Shown here: positions 10,015-20,319 of the stretch, one piece after another
How positions within the stretch are numbered: position 1 is the stretch's first letter
Layout: every line of letters starts with the position of its first letter
Source of the DNA: Oasisia sp. SBJ-2009
Taxonomy: Eukaryota; Annelida; Polychaeta; Sabellida; Siboglinidae
Direction: 5' to 3'
Length of the DNA: 64,000 nucleotides
Assembly: GCA_964017155.1 (NCBI GenBank)
Contig: OZ024867.1
Span: 9,301,525 to 9,365,524 of the forward strand
Program-made: the position numbers and the translations under genes
The notes under the pieces: generated by a model
Databases searched by the model: none
What the model was told of the DNA's origin: nothing
What the model saw: the letters and a program-made list of their open reading frames with translations, nothing else

Positions 10015-10705
10015 GTAGGATGGTGATACATCTGTGTTGTCTTTCTCTCAGTGTGATGTATGAGTGAGATAATGCAGCATTGTCTTCTCCCTGTAATAGT
10101 AAATACGAAAATAAGCAATACTTGCCAAATATGTCAAAGGTTCCTGTGGAACAGCCTTTGAAAGATGACTATGAATGGGAACTGTTAATTTTACTTGCAT
10201 CTATGAATACATGTGAAATAAAATGTAAAATATTCAGTTTACAAGAAGTTTGTATGTAGGACAATTATAGCCATGTATATAGGCCTTAAAATATAAGTAA
10301 AGGGTTTGTTGCATGTGTCGTACCGCCACCTAGATTAATTATAATTCGGCAACGGCAGAGTAAATAAAGGGGGTCAACTTGGTGGATGACTTACGCTGTA
10401 CTGGCGTAAGATAACTATGCACAAACACCTTATATCAAACTAGCCAGGAGCAATCTTTATTTTATAATTGAAATAATAACTGTAATAAACCAACAGTAAA
10501 GTATAATTCAAATAAAAGCACAAATCACGCGCCACATGGCTACGCACAAACTGTTTCCTTGAACCAGTGTGTCACAATCTCAGTCTCTCCAATCTCCTCG
10601 TGTCTCCCTCCCCTTGTATTTATACTTTTCCCCAATGGCGGGAAACCTTCTGTCACGTGATCAGCTACACCCTCCATCTCCTCCCCATGGTGGCAGCCCT
10701 ACCCT
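10015..10705. other. Intronic sequence without the expected catalytic exons
   Basis: In an insulin-receptor-type gene the next coding segments should encode the HRDLAARN catalytic loop, DFG and activation loop. I read this stretch in all frames and see none of them. No other feature is supported. Confidence 0.5.
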
Positions 10706-11815
10706 ACTAGTTACCCCAGTAGACGTAATGCCACAAACACATGTACACTAGTTACCCCAGTAGACGTAATGCCACAAACACATGTACACTAGTTACCCCA
10801 GTAGACGTAATGCCACAAACACATGTACACTAGTTACCCCAGTAGACGTAATGCCACAAACACATGTACACTAGTTACCCCAGTAGACGTAAAGCCACAA
10901 ACACATGTACACTAGTTACCCCAGTAGACGTAAAGCCACAAACACATGTACACTAGTTACCCCAGTAGACGTAATGTCACAAACACATGTACACTAGTTA
11001 CCCCAGTAGACGTAATGCCACAAAGACATGTACACTAGTTACCCCAGTAGACGTAATGTCACAAACACATGTACACTAGTTACCCCAGTAGACGTAATGT
11101 CACAAACACATGTACACTAGTTACCCCAGTAGACGTAATGCCACAAACACATGTACACTAGTTACCCCAGTAGATGTAATGTCACAAACACATGTACACT
11201 AGTTACCCAAGTAGATGTAATGTCACAAACACATGTACACTAGTTACCCCAGTAGACGCAAAGACATGTACACTAGTTACCCCAGTAGACGTAATGCCAC
11301 AAACACATGTACACTAGTTACCCCAGTAGACGCAAAGACATGTACACTAGTTACCCCAGTAGACGTAATGCCACAAACACATGTACACTAGTTACCCCAG
11401 TAGATGCAAACACATGTACACTAGTTACCCCAGTAGACGTAATGCCACAAACACATGTACACTAGTTACCCCAGTAGACGTAATGCCACAAACACATGTA
11501 CACTAGTTACCCCAATAGACGTAATGCCACAAACACATGTACACTAGTTACCCCAGTAGACACAAAGACATGTACACTAGTTACCCCAGTAGACGCAATG
11601 CCACAAACACATGTACACTAGTTACCCCAGTAGAAGCAAACACATGTACACTAGTTACCCCAGTAGACGTAATGCCACAAACACATGTACACTAGTTACC
11701 CCAGTAGACGTAATGCCACAAACACATGTACACTAGTTACCCCAGTAGACGTAATGCCACAAACACATGTACACTAGTTATCCCAGTAGAAGTAATGCCA
11801 CAAACACATTTACAC
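10706..11815. repeat. 41-bp minisatellite
   Basis: About 27-28 copies of a unit containing ACTAGTTACCCCAGTAGACG followed by TAATGCCACAAACACATGTAC. Several copies are internally shortened (GACGCAAAGACATG variants) and recur in register, which suggests unequal exchange of blocks. It occupies the position where the catalytic exons of the kinase gene should be. Confidence 0.97.
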
Positions 11816-12030
11816 GCTAACATGTGATTTATTTCCCACTATATGCCAGGAATAAGTTAAACCATAATTCATTTTGAAGCAAGTTCTAAAATAGTTCTGA
11901 GGAGCATGCCTCAAGACCCCCATACCATCGCATTTCCCACACAGCACTTGCTCAGTCCACCCTACCAATTCACCCATCATTTTACACAAACAGCCGTGGG
12001 AGAGTGACACACCTTCGCTATTTGTTACAG

Positions 12031-12282
12031 CGACCAAACAGTCGTCCCAGCTTCACTCAAATCCTTGAGATGCTGAACACAGGCCCGAGCAATAGTTTCT
12101 GCGATGCGTCGTACTACTTCAACGAGTTGAACCAGAAACACACGGCGAACGACGTTGACAACGACATGTTGCCCAACGACGCAAAATCACCGCTAACAAC
12201 ACCGTACTATGTCGACACGCTGCAGCACCACATTAGTATCACGCGTGTTGGCAGCACCAGTTCTCACCTGCTCTCGGAATAA
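12031..12282 (+). CDS. Insulin-receptor-like kinase, last coding exon
   Basis: Acceptor TATTTGTTACAG, then RPNSRPSFTQILEMLN, the end of kinase subdomain XI (RPxF...I...L) as in receptor tyrosine kinases. A short tail of about 65 residues follows, containing PLTTPYYVDTLQHH and ending in a stop at 12280-12282. It starts in phase 0. Taken alone it is intact, but the exons that should lie between 10014 and here (subdomains VIb-X) are not in the window. Confidence 0.65.
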   Translation, partial: RPNSRPSFTQILEMLNTGPSNSFCDASYYFNELNQKHTANDVDNDMLPNDAKSPLTTPYYVDTLQHHISITRVGSTSSHLLSE

Positions 12283-12306
12283 TTGGATTACCAGGACGAG
12301 AACATT

Positions 12307-13028
12307 GTGAGTGGCAGTATTGGGGGCAGCTCATTGGACCACAGTCATAGTCCTCTCCCTTGTTTACACAACAACCCCTGTGAGTGTGTTCCACTCACAA
12401 GCCTCTGGTGGTGTGGCAAGGACTAACATGCACGTTCAGCTAGTCGTCGATGACCGTCTAAAGATAACCAGTGTTTTCACTGGTTATCCAGGATGCACGC
12501 ACGATGCGTGTGTACTCAAAAACAGTGCACTGTTTGATGAATGTGAATCTGGTCAGGTAACCTTGCTACCAGGTGGTTACGTAGTTGCTGACACTGCATA
12601 CCCAGTGAAGAAGTGGCTTATTTGTCCTTTCAGGGACAATGGACGTCTGACAGCATGTCAACATCGGTTCAATCGAGTGCTGTCGTCACAAAGGCAATGT
12701 GTTCAGCGCCATTGGCCATCTGAAAGGACGTTTCCGTCGTCTAAGAGAAATCCCCATGCACACACCAAAGGACATATGCACATTAATTGTGGCTGCATGC
12801 ATTTTGCACAACCTGTGCATTAATGCAAATGACCATGTAGATGAGTACATTGTATGTGACGAAACCCCACATCCCAACAACTATCCCAATGTATTCGCCA
12901 ATTGTCCAGATGGCACTCAGATGAGGAATGCTATCATGAATGCACTGCCATTATGTCATGAAGAATTTCCCAAATCTTGTTATAAGTTTGGATATTGTGT
13001 TATTATTAATTATTTAACATTTCTATAA
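12307..13028 (+). pseudogene. PIF/Harbinger transposase, 5'-truncated and frameshifted
   Basis: The first frame reads HVQLVVDDRLKITSVFTGYP, GCTHDACVL and GGYVVADTAYPVKKWLICPF, then HRFNRVLSSQRQCVQR. After a one-base shift at about 12708 the second frame continues AIGHLKGRFRRLREI and LIVAACILHNLCIN. These are the middle and C-terminal parts of a HARBI1-type DDE nuclease, with the second catalytic Asp in VADTAYP. The third catalytic residue, normally Glu in the ERxxGxLK block, reads Gln (CVQR). The region with the first catalytic Asp is missing. Its partner Myb-like gene lies convergently downstream on the minus strand. Confidence 0.8.
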
Positions 13029-13029
13029 C

Positions 13030-13576
13030 ACAGTTTAACGATTAAATCATGTTGCAATGATAAATGTCTCCTTTATTTTCCGTAGTATCACAACAAAACA
13101 ATACAGACAAAGCAATAGTAAAACAACATAAATATTGCAATAGTTTCGTTACATTTTTTGAAACGTGTACATTTAATGGTTTAATTACGTAATAATTTTT
13201 TTTCTTTATTGTCATACATAATAATTATATATACGTGTTTTAATATATTACTTGCACACAGATATTAACGAAACCAAAAGATGCAATAATTAATTAATTA
13301 TTATCTAAACAGCGTAACATTCATTTTAAGTTAAAATAAACGTATAAAAAAATTACACATACTAAGTTTGTTCATTTACAAAAAATTATTTTTATAGCAA
13401 TAATTTCATAAAACAAATATATGTGAGTGGCAGTATTGGGTATTGCAGTATTTGTTAAATAAAAAACATATCATGAATACGTTTTATGACCATTGTGCAT
13501 AAATAAGCAGATTAATTCTTATAAATATTAATACCTGCAAAAATAATAACAAAAAATTATTGACGAATGGATCACA
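13030..13576. other. AT-rich spacer between convergent Harbinger genes
   Basis: AT-rich DNA with no supported gene. It contains an 18-bp second copy (13423-13440) of a sequence found at 12307-12324 (GTGAGTGGCAGTATTGGG). Confidence 0.5.
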
Positions 13577-14090
13577 TCACTTTTTTGACAAAATGTCTAG
13601 TAACCTATCTATCCTCTCCATTTTGTCATTATGCATTTCCTTCATAAGGTCAAGTTGCCTGTTTGATTGCTGGTTGATGCTGTATAGTATTTGTGTTGTT
13701 GCATTATTTGAGCGTTTTACCTTTTTTGAACAAGGCTCACTGTCAGTGTCATTACTTGTACTGCACGAGGCCACCCCCAACTCTCTAGTGGCTTCAGGGC
13801 AGGTGCTGGCCTTTGTACCATAAATTTCACTGAATTCAGCAAAAAATGTGCATGTCTTGGGACTAGCTCCCGTCTTACTGTTGTTGTCAGTAACTGCCAA
13901 GAAAGTTCTTTTCATGTTTTTCCATCGGTTCTGGACTTGTTGAACAGTGCACCGCACACCACCTTCGTTCATCCTTTAGTGATCCCATTCCACAGAGTGG
14001 CATGCGCTTTGGAAGACTGGAACTCTCTGTCCATGTCAGCTCTTATTGACACTAGCATCTGTGTATCTGCATCACTCCAGATCTTAGTAT
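13577..14090 (-). pseudogene. Myb/SANT-like DNA-binding protein of Harbinger element, last exon
   Basis: After the minus-strand acceptor TTTTCTCTTGTAG at 14091, the frame reads TKIWSDADTQMLVSIRADM and AHATLWNGITKG. A one-base shift at about 13974 leads into VRCTVQQVQNRWKNMKRTF, completing a three-helix Myb/SANT-like domain with its regularly spaced Trp residues. A Ser/Thr-rich linker, a KKVKR basic patch and a C-terminal heptad-like helix (LDLMKEMHNDKMERIDRLL) follow, then a stop. PIF/Harbinger elements carry such a Myb-like second protein that brings the transposase to the TIRs. The frameshift suggests a dead copy. Confidence 0.75.
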
Positions 14091-14985
14091 CTACAAGAGA
14101 AAAAATTGTGATATTACATTATAATATTTATATGTAAATTTTATTAATATTTTCTCATAAATAGAATCCGCATTTCAATATTTATGTGCTTAATGTATCA
14201 CATAGCATAACATAAAAGAGTCAGTGGTAGTAATAATGTGTGAAGGATACATCGCAATACACATGTACAAAAAGAAGTGCATGGGAAATTATAAGTAAGT
14301 GCATTAATGAAAATGTATTACATAGATAAATGTCTTTGCAGACATTTTTTCATAAATAGCATAATCACTCATGAGAAAGTTTAACAGACATTCAACACAT
14401 GTTGCACAATCGTAGATTTAGATAGAAAAGTTTAAAGGGAATTTGTTGAAACAGCAAATGTGCACACCAGTAGTGTCATACATGCAAAAAGCATGACACC
14501 AGCAGGAATTGAACCTGCTACACACTACATATTGAAACTTTGTGCACCTAAAAGGAGAAGTGAAAAGGATAAGGTAATTAGCAGTGCTTATGTATAAAAT
14601 AAAGCAAGAAATTGTATTCTATATATAAATAATATATATATACTGTATATAACTATATATATATATATATATACCTAAACATAATTACAAATGAATTCAG
14701 AAATAGCGGATGTTTATAATAAGGTGTATCATGTAAGAGTAACATGACATCTGTACATTATTCATACAAAGAAATTATGTTATGAATATTTAAGTCATAA
14801 TGGCAAATTATATTCTAAGTAGTAATAACATGTATTACAAAGTAATACATCAATTGCATGACATGTGTAACATTTTTATGTCAAAGTATAACAACTATAT
14901 TACAAATATTTTTTGTATTTATGTCTACCTGTTAAATGCTAAATTTATTGTAAATCTATATATAACTTGTAATATATGTAAAGAA
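14091..14985. other. AT-rich intron-like region
   Basis: Lies between the Myb exon and the repeat-coding exon of the minus-strand gene. It contains a TA dinucleotide run at about 14632-14671. No coding region is supported. Confidence 0.6.
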
Positions 14986-15827
14986 TCACCAGAAAGAGAG
15001 GGTCACATCAGGTATCACAGTAGTACACGGCACATCAGGTGTCGCAGTAGTACAGGGCACATCAGGTGTCGCAGTAGTATAGGGCACATCAGGTGTCGCA
15101 GTAGTACACGGCACATCAGGTGTCACAGTAGTACACGGCACATCAGGTGTCGCAGTAGTACAGGTCACATCAGGTGTCACAGTAGTACACGGCACATCAG
15201 GTGTCGCAGTAGTACACGGCACATCAGGTGTCACAGTAGTACACGGCACATCAGGTGTCGCAGTAGTACACGGCACATCAGGTGTCACAGTAGTACACGG
15301 CACATCAGGTGTCGCAGTAGTATAGGGCACATCAGGTGTCGCAGTAGTACACGGCACATCAGGTGTCGCAGTAGTACATGGCACATCAGGTGTCGCAGTA
15401 GTACACGGCACATCAGGTGTCGCAGTAGTACAGGTCACATCAGGTGTCACAGTAGTACACGGCACATCAGGTGTCGCAGTAGTACATGGCACATCAGGTG
15501 TCGCAGTAGTACAGGGCACATCAGGTGTCGCAGTAGTACACGGCACATCAGGTGTCACAGTAGTACACGGCACATCAGGTGTCGCAGTAGTACAGGGCAC
15601 ATCAGGTGTCGCAGTAGTACACGGCACATCAGGTGTCGCAGTAGTACACGGCACATCAGGGGTCGCAGTAGTACAGGGCACATCAGGTGTCGCAGTAGTA
15701 CACGGCACATCAGGTGTCGCAGTAGTACACGGCACATCAGGTGTCGCAGTAGTACTCTGCTTATCACAAGCGGACGCATTTCTGATAGCGATTATTTCCT
15801 TGTGTATACTTGCGATCAAATCTTCAT
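14986..15827 (-). CDS. Repeat-coding exon of Harbinger Myb gene
   Basis: The acceptor ATGTTACCAATTTCAG at 15828 precedes the frame DEDLIASIHKEIIAIRNASA. About 28 copies of the nonapeptide TTATPDVPC (variants V for A, T for P, Y for C) follow, encoded by a 27-bp minisatellite at about 14996-15755. The exon starts in phase 1, as required by the upstream exon 16242-16339. The frame ends at a stop at 14986. I could not find a donor that joins it in phase to the Myb exon, so the repeat exon may be terminal or the junction may be damaged. The upstream exon would also splice in phase directly to the Myb exon. Confidence 0.6.
14996..15755. repeat. 27-bp coding minisatellite
   Basis: About 28 copies of a unit containing CACATCAGGTGTCGCAGTAG and TACACGG. 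Because 27 is a multiple of 3, length changes keep the minus-strand frame. Variation is mostly at a few positions (CGC/CAC, CACGG/CAGGG/TAGGG). The plus strand is also open through it but lacks splice or start context. Confidence 0.95.
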
Positions 15828-16241
15828 CTGAAATTGGTAACATATATTAATCAATTAATGTAACATTCAAATAAATATCACAATGCTTGGAGAAATTGTT
15901 AGTAATTGTACATTAAATATTATAATTGTCATTGCTTGAAGAAATAAAAGCAAATATATTATATTATAGATATTGTGTTTCAACATTGAAATTGTTGACG
16001 CAACATTATTGTTAGGAATATGAACATTATATAAAATTTACCTAACATGAAATAATGAGTAATTGTGAAATCCCTTATCATCCCAATTAATGTTGCTAAG
16101 GGATGTGTGCATATTTGCAATATATTCTCACTATATTTGGGACTGTAACTTATGACTATATTAACTGTTTATAAAAATAGGACAATGTTATGAGCATTTA
16201 AAGACAATACTATATCACAATGCGTATGTCTCATAGCTTAC
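15828..16241. other. Intron of minus-strand Harbinger Myb gene
   Basis: Bounded on the minus strand by the donor GGAG|GTAAGC at 16241 and the acceptor TTTCAG at 15828. AT-rich with no other feature seen. Confidence 0.55.
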
Positions 16242-16339
16242 CTCCACCTTCAATTCGTGCCACAGTGTTTTGATCTAATGTCACTTCTGCAGATGTGCCA
16301 TCAGTAGACTGGATTTTTACCGTTTGCCAGGAACTGCTG
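16242..16339 (-). CDS. Second exon of Harbinger Myb gene
   Basis: Ninety-eight bases between the acceptor TTCTTCTACAG and the donor GGAG|GTAAGC on the minus strand. The frame SSSWQTVKIQSTDGTSAEVT, then LDQNTVARIEGG, starts in phase 2, matching exon 1 (ATGGCGACGAG), and ends in phase 1, matching the acceptor at 15827. No domain is recognised. The exact phase agreement on both sides is the main support. Confidence 0.65.
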
Positions 16340-16853
16340 CTGTAGAAGAAATGAAAGATATCTATAACGAAACATGTATTCTTGTACGTATTAATTAATA
16401 TATGAAGCGGTAATAAAATGAAAACATTTACACACTATTTGTTTAAGAAATTATGTTTATGTAATGATTTGAACTTTTTTAGGAAAATAAAACGTCATAA
16501 AGTATGTTATTCTGAACCTCATAACATAAGCATACATTGAAAGAGCCTCACAGGTGTGCCTTTTAATAACAAGAATAGGTATGTCAACACACATGGGATC
16601 AAGCGTCAACTACACCACCCAATGCATCGGCAAAGCGTGGCCGTGTGCCCATCATGATCATATACTGGGCGATATTCCATGTTTTCATGACATAATTGAT
16701 GATTTACACTTAATAAGTGCTATGTCATAAAAAGAAAATATAACTCTCATATTCTATGCACATAACTTTAAATATTTATAACATACTCATGTAACTTAAT
16801 CTGTAATAAACATATTTTACAAAACGTTTCTGCACAGCTACCTTGCTCCTTAC
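16340..16853. other. First intron of minus-strand Harbinger Myb gene
   Basis: AT-rich sequence between the donor at 16853 and the acceptor at 16340 on the minus strand. Nothing else seen. Confidence 0.5.
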
Positions 16854-16864
16854 CTCGTCGCCAT
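16854..16864 (-). CDS. Start-codon exon of Harbinger Myb gene
   Basis: On the minus strand ATGGCGACGAG is followed by a strong donor (GTAAGG). It encodes Met-Ala-Thr plus two bases that complete a Ser codon with the exon at 16339. This ATG lies about 145 bp inside the presumed element end at about 17009, typical of compact DNA transposons. Confidence 0.55.
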
Positions 16865-16939
16865 TGGTAGCAGCCTTGAACTTGAAGATTCACCTTGCTA
16901 ATCTAGGTCAAAAATGGTGACGTGCTCGGTTGATTGCGA

Positions 16940-17009
16940 CTGTTCGATTGGGACTCGAGTAACCCTCGGGTTACGCGAGTTACTCGCGTAGCTCAATCGA
17001 AGTCGGCCC
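16940..17009. repeat. Palindromic end, likely Harbinger TIR
   Basis: Contains nested inverted repeats: TTCGATTG ... CAATCGAA, and GAGTAAC/GTTAC words around CGCGAG. Read on the minus strand it begins GGGCCGACTTCGATTGAGC, a form expected for PIF/Harbinger termini (G-rich start, then palindromic subterminal sites). The partner TIR is not seen near 12.3 kb, consistent with truncation of that side. Confidence 0.5.
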
Positions 17010-17516
17010 AGGAGACCATTCCATTCAGGATCTTGCATTTCTGTAAACATCATAAGAGTGGTGACTTCGCAAAGTCCATCTTGAGGTGCTATACCCGTTG
17101 CAGGCTACATTACTATTTCAAGTTTGAGACCAGAGCTTTGATCCAAAACAAGCTCAAGAAGACCAGAAAGTTGCAAATACTGAAGCATAAGTAATGAAGT
17201 GTTGGTAGACATGGTATACATTCATATGAAGCTGTGATGTCATAGACTTAAAGATGACTGCCTTGGACATATTATATTGCATTGAGTGGATCTGGACGGC
17301 AGGGATATGTATTTCGTAAATTACATATTGAAATGATATGAATTGCAAACTATGCCAATTCAACGAAACTGAAGACTAACTATAATGAATATTGTGAACA
17401 AATGTACATGTAGCTGACAACGTATTGACATTTTAATTATGGTACATATTCTTTTACTTTTGTGTGGCGCATGATGACTATCATGTATCAAAATACAGCA
17501 CAGGTTGTATGTATCA
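17010..17516. other. No gene recognised
   Basis: A short open frame continues out of the palindrome, but I see no domain, splice context or repeat to support it. Confidence 0.4.
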
Positions 17517-18373
17517 TAGTCCAGGAGCCAAAGCCCTATATTTTAGTGAACCTGGTTTTGTCGGATAGTTTTTTTCTCTGTTGATTCTTGTAGCCTGGGG
17601 CATGGTTAATCAGAATCAGGAGCGTGCCCAGATATATCTATTGGGGAACTCTAGATATTAACCACTTGATATCGGATACACTGAAAATCTGAAGAAAAAA
17701 ATGATTTTTTCCATTTCTTAATGAAGAGTGTATACCAATGGCTTAAATATGTTTGTTAATCATGAATATTCATGTTATTGAGTTTGTATGAACCACTCTT
17801 TATGCCATACAGAGGGCAATTAACCATTTTCTGGTAATTTTGTGGTACCCTGGGTGCCCGCCTGGGTAATATCAGCTCAGCATATCGAACGTGAAGGTCA
17901 GCAATGCTACGCTTGTCAGATGCTAGGCTTGACAGATTAACAAAACAAACAATAGATGGCACCACTGAGGTATCAACTTCCTGTTAAAAACACACGTTTG
18001 CCTTTCCATTGTTTTCAGTCAAGTAAAAGTATGTAAGAGCTTATAGTTTTCGATTGCTTCGAAGGCGACAAACGCAAGTACATGCACTGTAGCACCACCA
18101 GAATGGTGCCTTTTAAATCTCAGATGCCTTAATTAGGGGCAGGTTTTACAGCAATTTTTAATTAGATAAAGCCAACATCTTCAATTAGTGTGTACTAATC
18201 ATTTTGCAGATCATCAAACTACTAATAACTGCATCATGGAATTTCCTGAGTAAATTCGGTTCAATTATGTTGCCACAAGCAGAATAACCTAAATTTTCTG
18301 AGCAAATAAGACACTGAAACCTCATACTAATTCTGCACAGGGAAAAAGATTGACGATATTGCTTTTTTTACAG
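17517..18373 (+). mobile_element. Left end of a long-TIR transposon (copy i)
   Basis: Begins TAGTCCAGGAGCCAAAGCCC, closely like the ends of the elements at 54700-60920 and (first six bases) 43858-46874. A patch containing TCTGTTGATTCTTGTAGCC resembles the internal TIR sequence at about 54750. The first recognisable exon begins at 18374 after CTTTTTTTACAG. No right end was found, so the copy is truncated. Confidence 0.5.
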
Positions 18374-18886
18374 GGTTGAGAGTCCTGGATCCCGACCTTG
18401 ATGGATGCTACGTCAAATGGAAGTTCAACTGCCAGGACAAGAATGAAAGGCTAACTTGTTCTGGAGCAGTCCGAATAGCGAACATTATCCGGTGTAGTCA
18501 AATATACGGTGATGAAAAACACTATGAGCTTGAAAATTACTTGGAAAAGAACAATGAATTCAGTCTGATATTGTGTTTCACGTTACACTTCAAAAACCCA
18601 CACTGAGTGTCATCAACGGAACTGTGAAGGAGAAAGTGATCCTAGTGTCCCTCGGAAAATTGTAAGGCGTTCATTGTCGGGAGACGCTGTAGAAACCTTC
18701 AACTTTAAGAAGCAGTCTTTTTTGTGGGACACTTGTAATGTTGAGAGAGATAAGAAACACCCCGACAGATGGAGAGAAGCTTACGTCTTTCGAGAGATTG
18801 ATAAGAAACAGTCTCTCATAGAACTCTGTGTCAAGCGAAATGATGACGCTGCAAGAACACTCTTGAAACAAATGCGGAGTTTTTGA
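18374..18886 (+). pseudogene. N-terminal zinc-binding part of long-TIR transposon protein (copy i)
   Basis: Two frames join with a one-base shift at about 18570. The first reads ANIIRCSQIYGDEKHYELEN. The second reads CVSRYTSKTHTECHQRNC, then DTCNVERDKKHPDRWREAYV and FREIDKKQSLIELCVKR, ending at a stop. I recognise this as the N-terminal module of a large multicopy invertebrate protein family with a Cys...YTSK block, then a second Cys module with KDKKHPDRWREA wording. The same family appears at 44366-46019, 48341-48569 and 59111-60200. One expected Cys (FLC/LFC before DTCN) reads Trp here. Confidence 0.6.
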
Positions 18887-18889
18887 TAA

Positions 18890-19150
18890 AAGCATGGACC
18901 TGGCTAATAAAGCTAATACTTACAAATTTTACTTATAAACTAACACAATTGCTCTAATCTATTTTCCCATCAAGATTTATGTTCTTTTATGGCCACAAGG
19001 CCAGTACATGAAAATCTTACATAGTCTGTTCAATAAACAGATGTATTTATTATCTAATCATCACATAAAACATGAGTTTTCTGAACGTGATGATGAAACA
19101 AAACAAGTACAGTAACAAGCTAGCATGGACTATTTGATAGGTTTCCCTTT
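18890..19150. repeat. Dispersed repeat, copy 1
   Basis: From AAGCATGGACCTGGCTAATA to TAGCATGGACTATTTGATAG this is about 90% identical by eye to 51733-52000. In both places a ~310-bp tandem repeat follows, here after a piggyBac-type insertion, so the pair marks one composite repeat family. Confidence 0.8.
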
Positions 19151-19228
19151 TCAGGAAATTAGTCACAAAGGATAAGAACAAAATTGATATATGCACATTA
19201 TGAACTGTTTCAACTGCACATTGCTTAA

Positions 19229-20295
19229 CCCTTTAGACCTCAGCCATTTTTTGAGTAAAGCCCCTGGTTCCTCAGAAAAGTAGGTCAGATTCCTAAAAAT
19301 GACAGCGGTGTCCGTTTTTGGGGCGAGGGTCTTTTATTATTGAATTTACATTATTGCAAGTTAACATTATTTTAAAGGGCATATAAGTACCTTCACATTG
19401 GATGTAGATATGCTTTATTATTAATTTAAAAAGTTAACCATAATGCAACAGATGTGCCAGTATATCAATATTTTACTATAACATGACATATTACGTGACG
19501 TAACTTTTTAAGGCTTCATTTTTTGCTGCTACAAGTTTTGTTTATTTGAAAAACAGTGTAATTACCTACACATTGGTACCAATATTATTATTATACCTCA
19601 TATATTAATGTTGCATATTCTCGAATACAATGGAAGCATACTCGACAACATGAGAAGCTAGTGCCCAGTCACAGTACAGCGGCCAAGTGTTTCCGCTACC
19701 ACCCCGGCCAGCCTCGGTCGAAACCTCAGCAAATAAACAACAGAACAGTCCCGCAAGTTACACCACTTATAAATACTACAATGATTATAATACTACCCAA
19801 TCATTGAATGATATCCTAGTTGAGCATATCGTCTTTGTGCAAGAATATGGGACACCGAGTGTGGGACTCGTCTCATAGACGTAGCTTGTTTACAAAATGA
19901 GCTTGACCGACGAACTTCGCCGACAACAACAACGATCTTCGAAATGAAACATCGACTAAAGTCACATATTCGATGCGTGAAACAGCGTGAATAGCAAACA
20001 CTTTGGAAGACTTCTCCCGCAGTCAAATGATTCGGACCAGCCGACGCCATTTTGCTAACTCAAAAAATAGGGCACTTCGAAAAAATGCGTGAAACTCCGT
20101 AAACTTGAATAGCACCGGTAGCCATAACTACCCATTGCCGATATGTTAACCCTTCAAGTTAAATGTGTTTCAAAAGTATCCTCCAGAGAGCGCCTCTGGA
20201 ATAGATAAAACTCGGATGCTAATATCTACGGCCGTGTTTGGCCGACTTGAGGAGTAGACATGTGGCCGTGTATGGCCGACTTGAGGTCTAAAGGG
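19229..20295. mobile_element. piggyBac-type non-autonomous element with TTAA target duplication
   Basis: The left junction reads TTAACCCTTTAGACCTCA and the right junction TGAGGTCTAAAGGGTTAA, giving a perfect 14-bp TIR next to a duplicated TTAA. TTAA plus a CCCT-type TIR is the signature of piggyBac elements. The 1067-bp interior has no transposase. Near the right end there are two copies of a GGCCGACTTGAG-containing subrepeat. It lies inside the dispersed repeat that resumes at 20300. Confidence 0.88.
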
Positions 20296-20319
20296 TTAAT
20301 GTTTAAAACTAACATGTAT

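Noticed and set aside
14501..14519. Possible tRNA gene (T-arm-like AGCAGGTTCAATTCCTGCT on the minus strand)
   Set aside because: Only a T-arm-like hairpin is present; no A box, anticodon stem or acceptor pairing was found.
14800..15831. Plus-strand 343-codon frame with an SSTRHIRCR cycle
   Set aside because: It is the antisense of the minus-strand coding minisatellite, which has matching splice phases; the plus strand has none.
16934..17194. 86-codon plus-strand open frame
   Set aside because: It reads through the palindromic Harbinger end and shows no domain.
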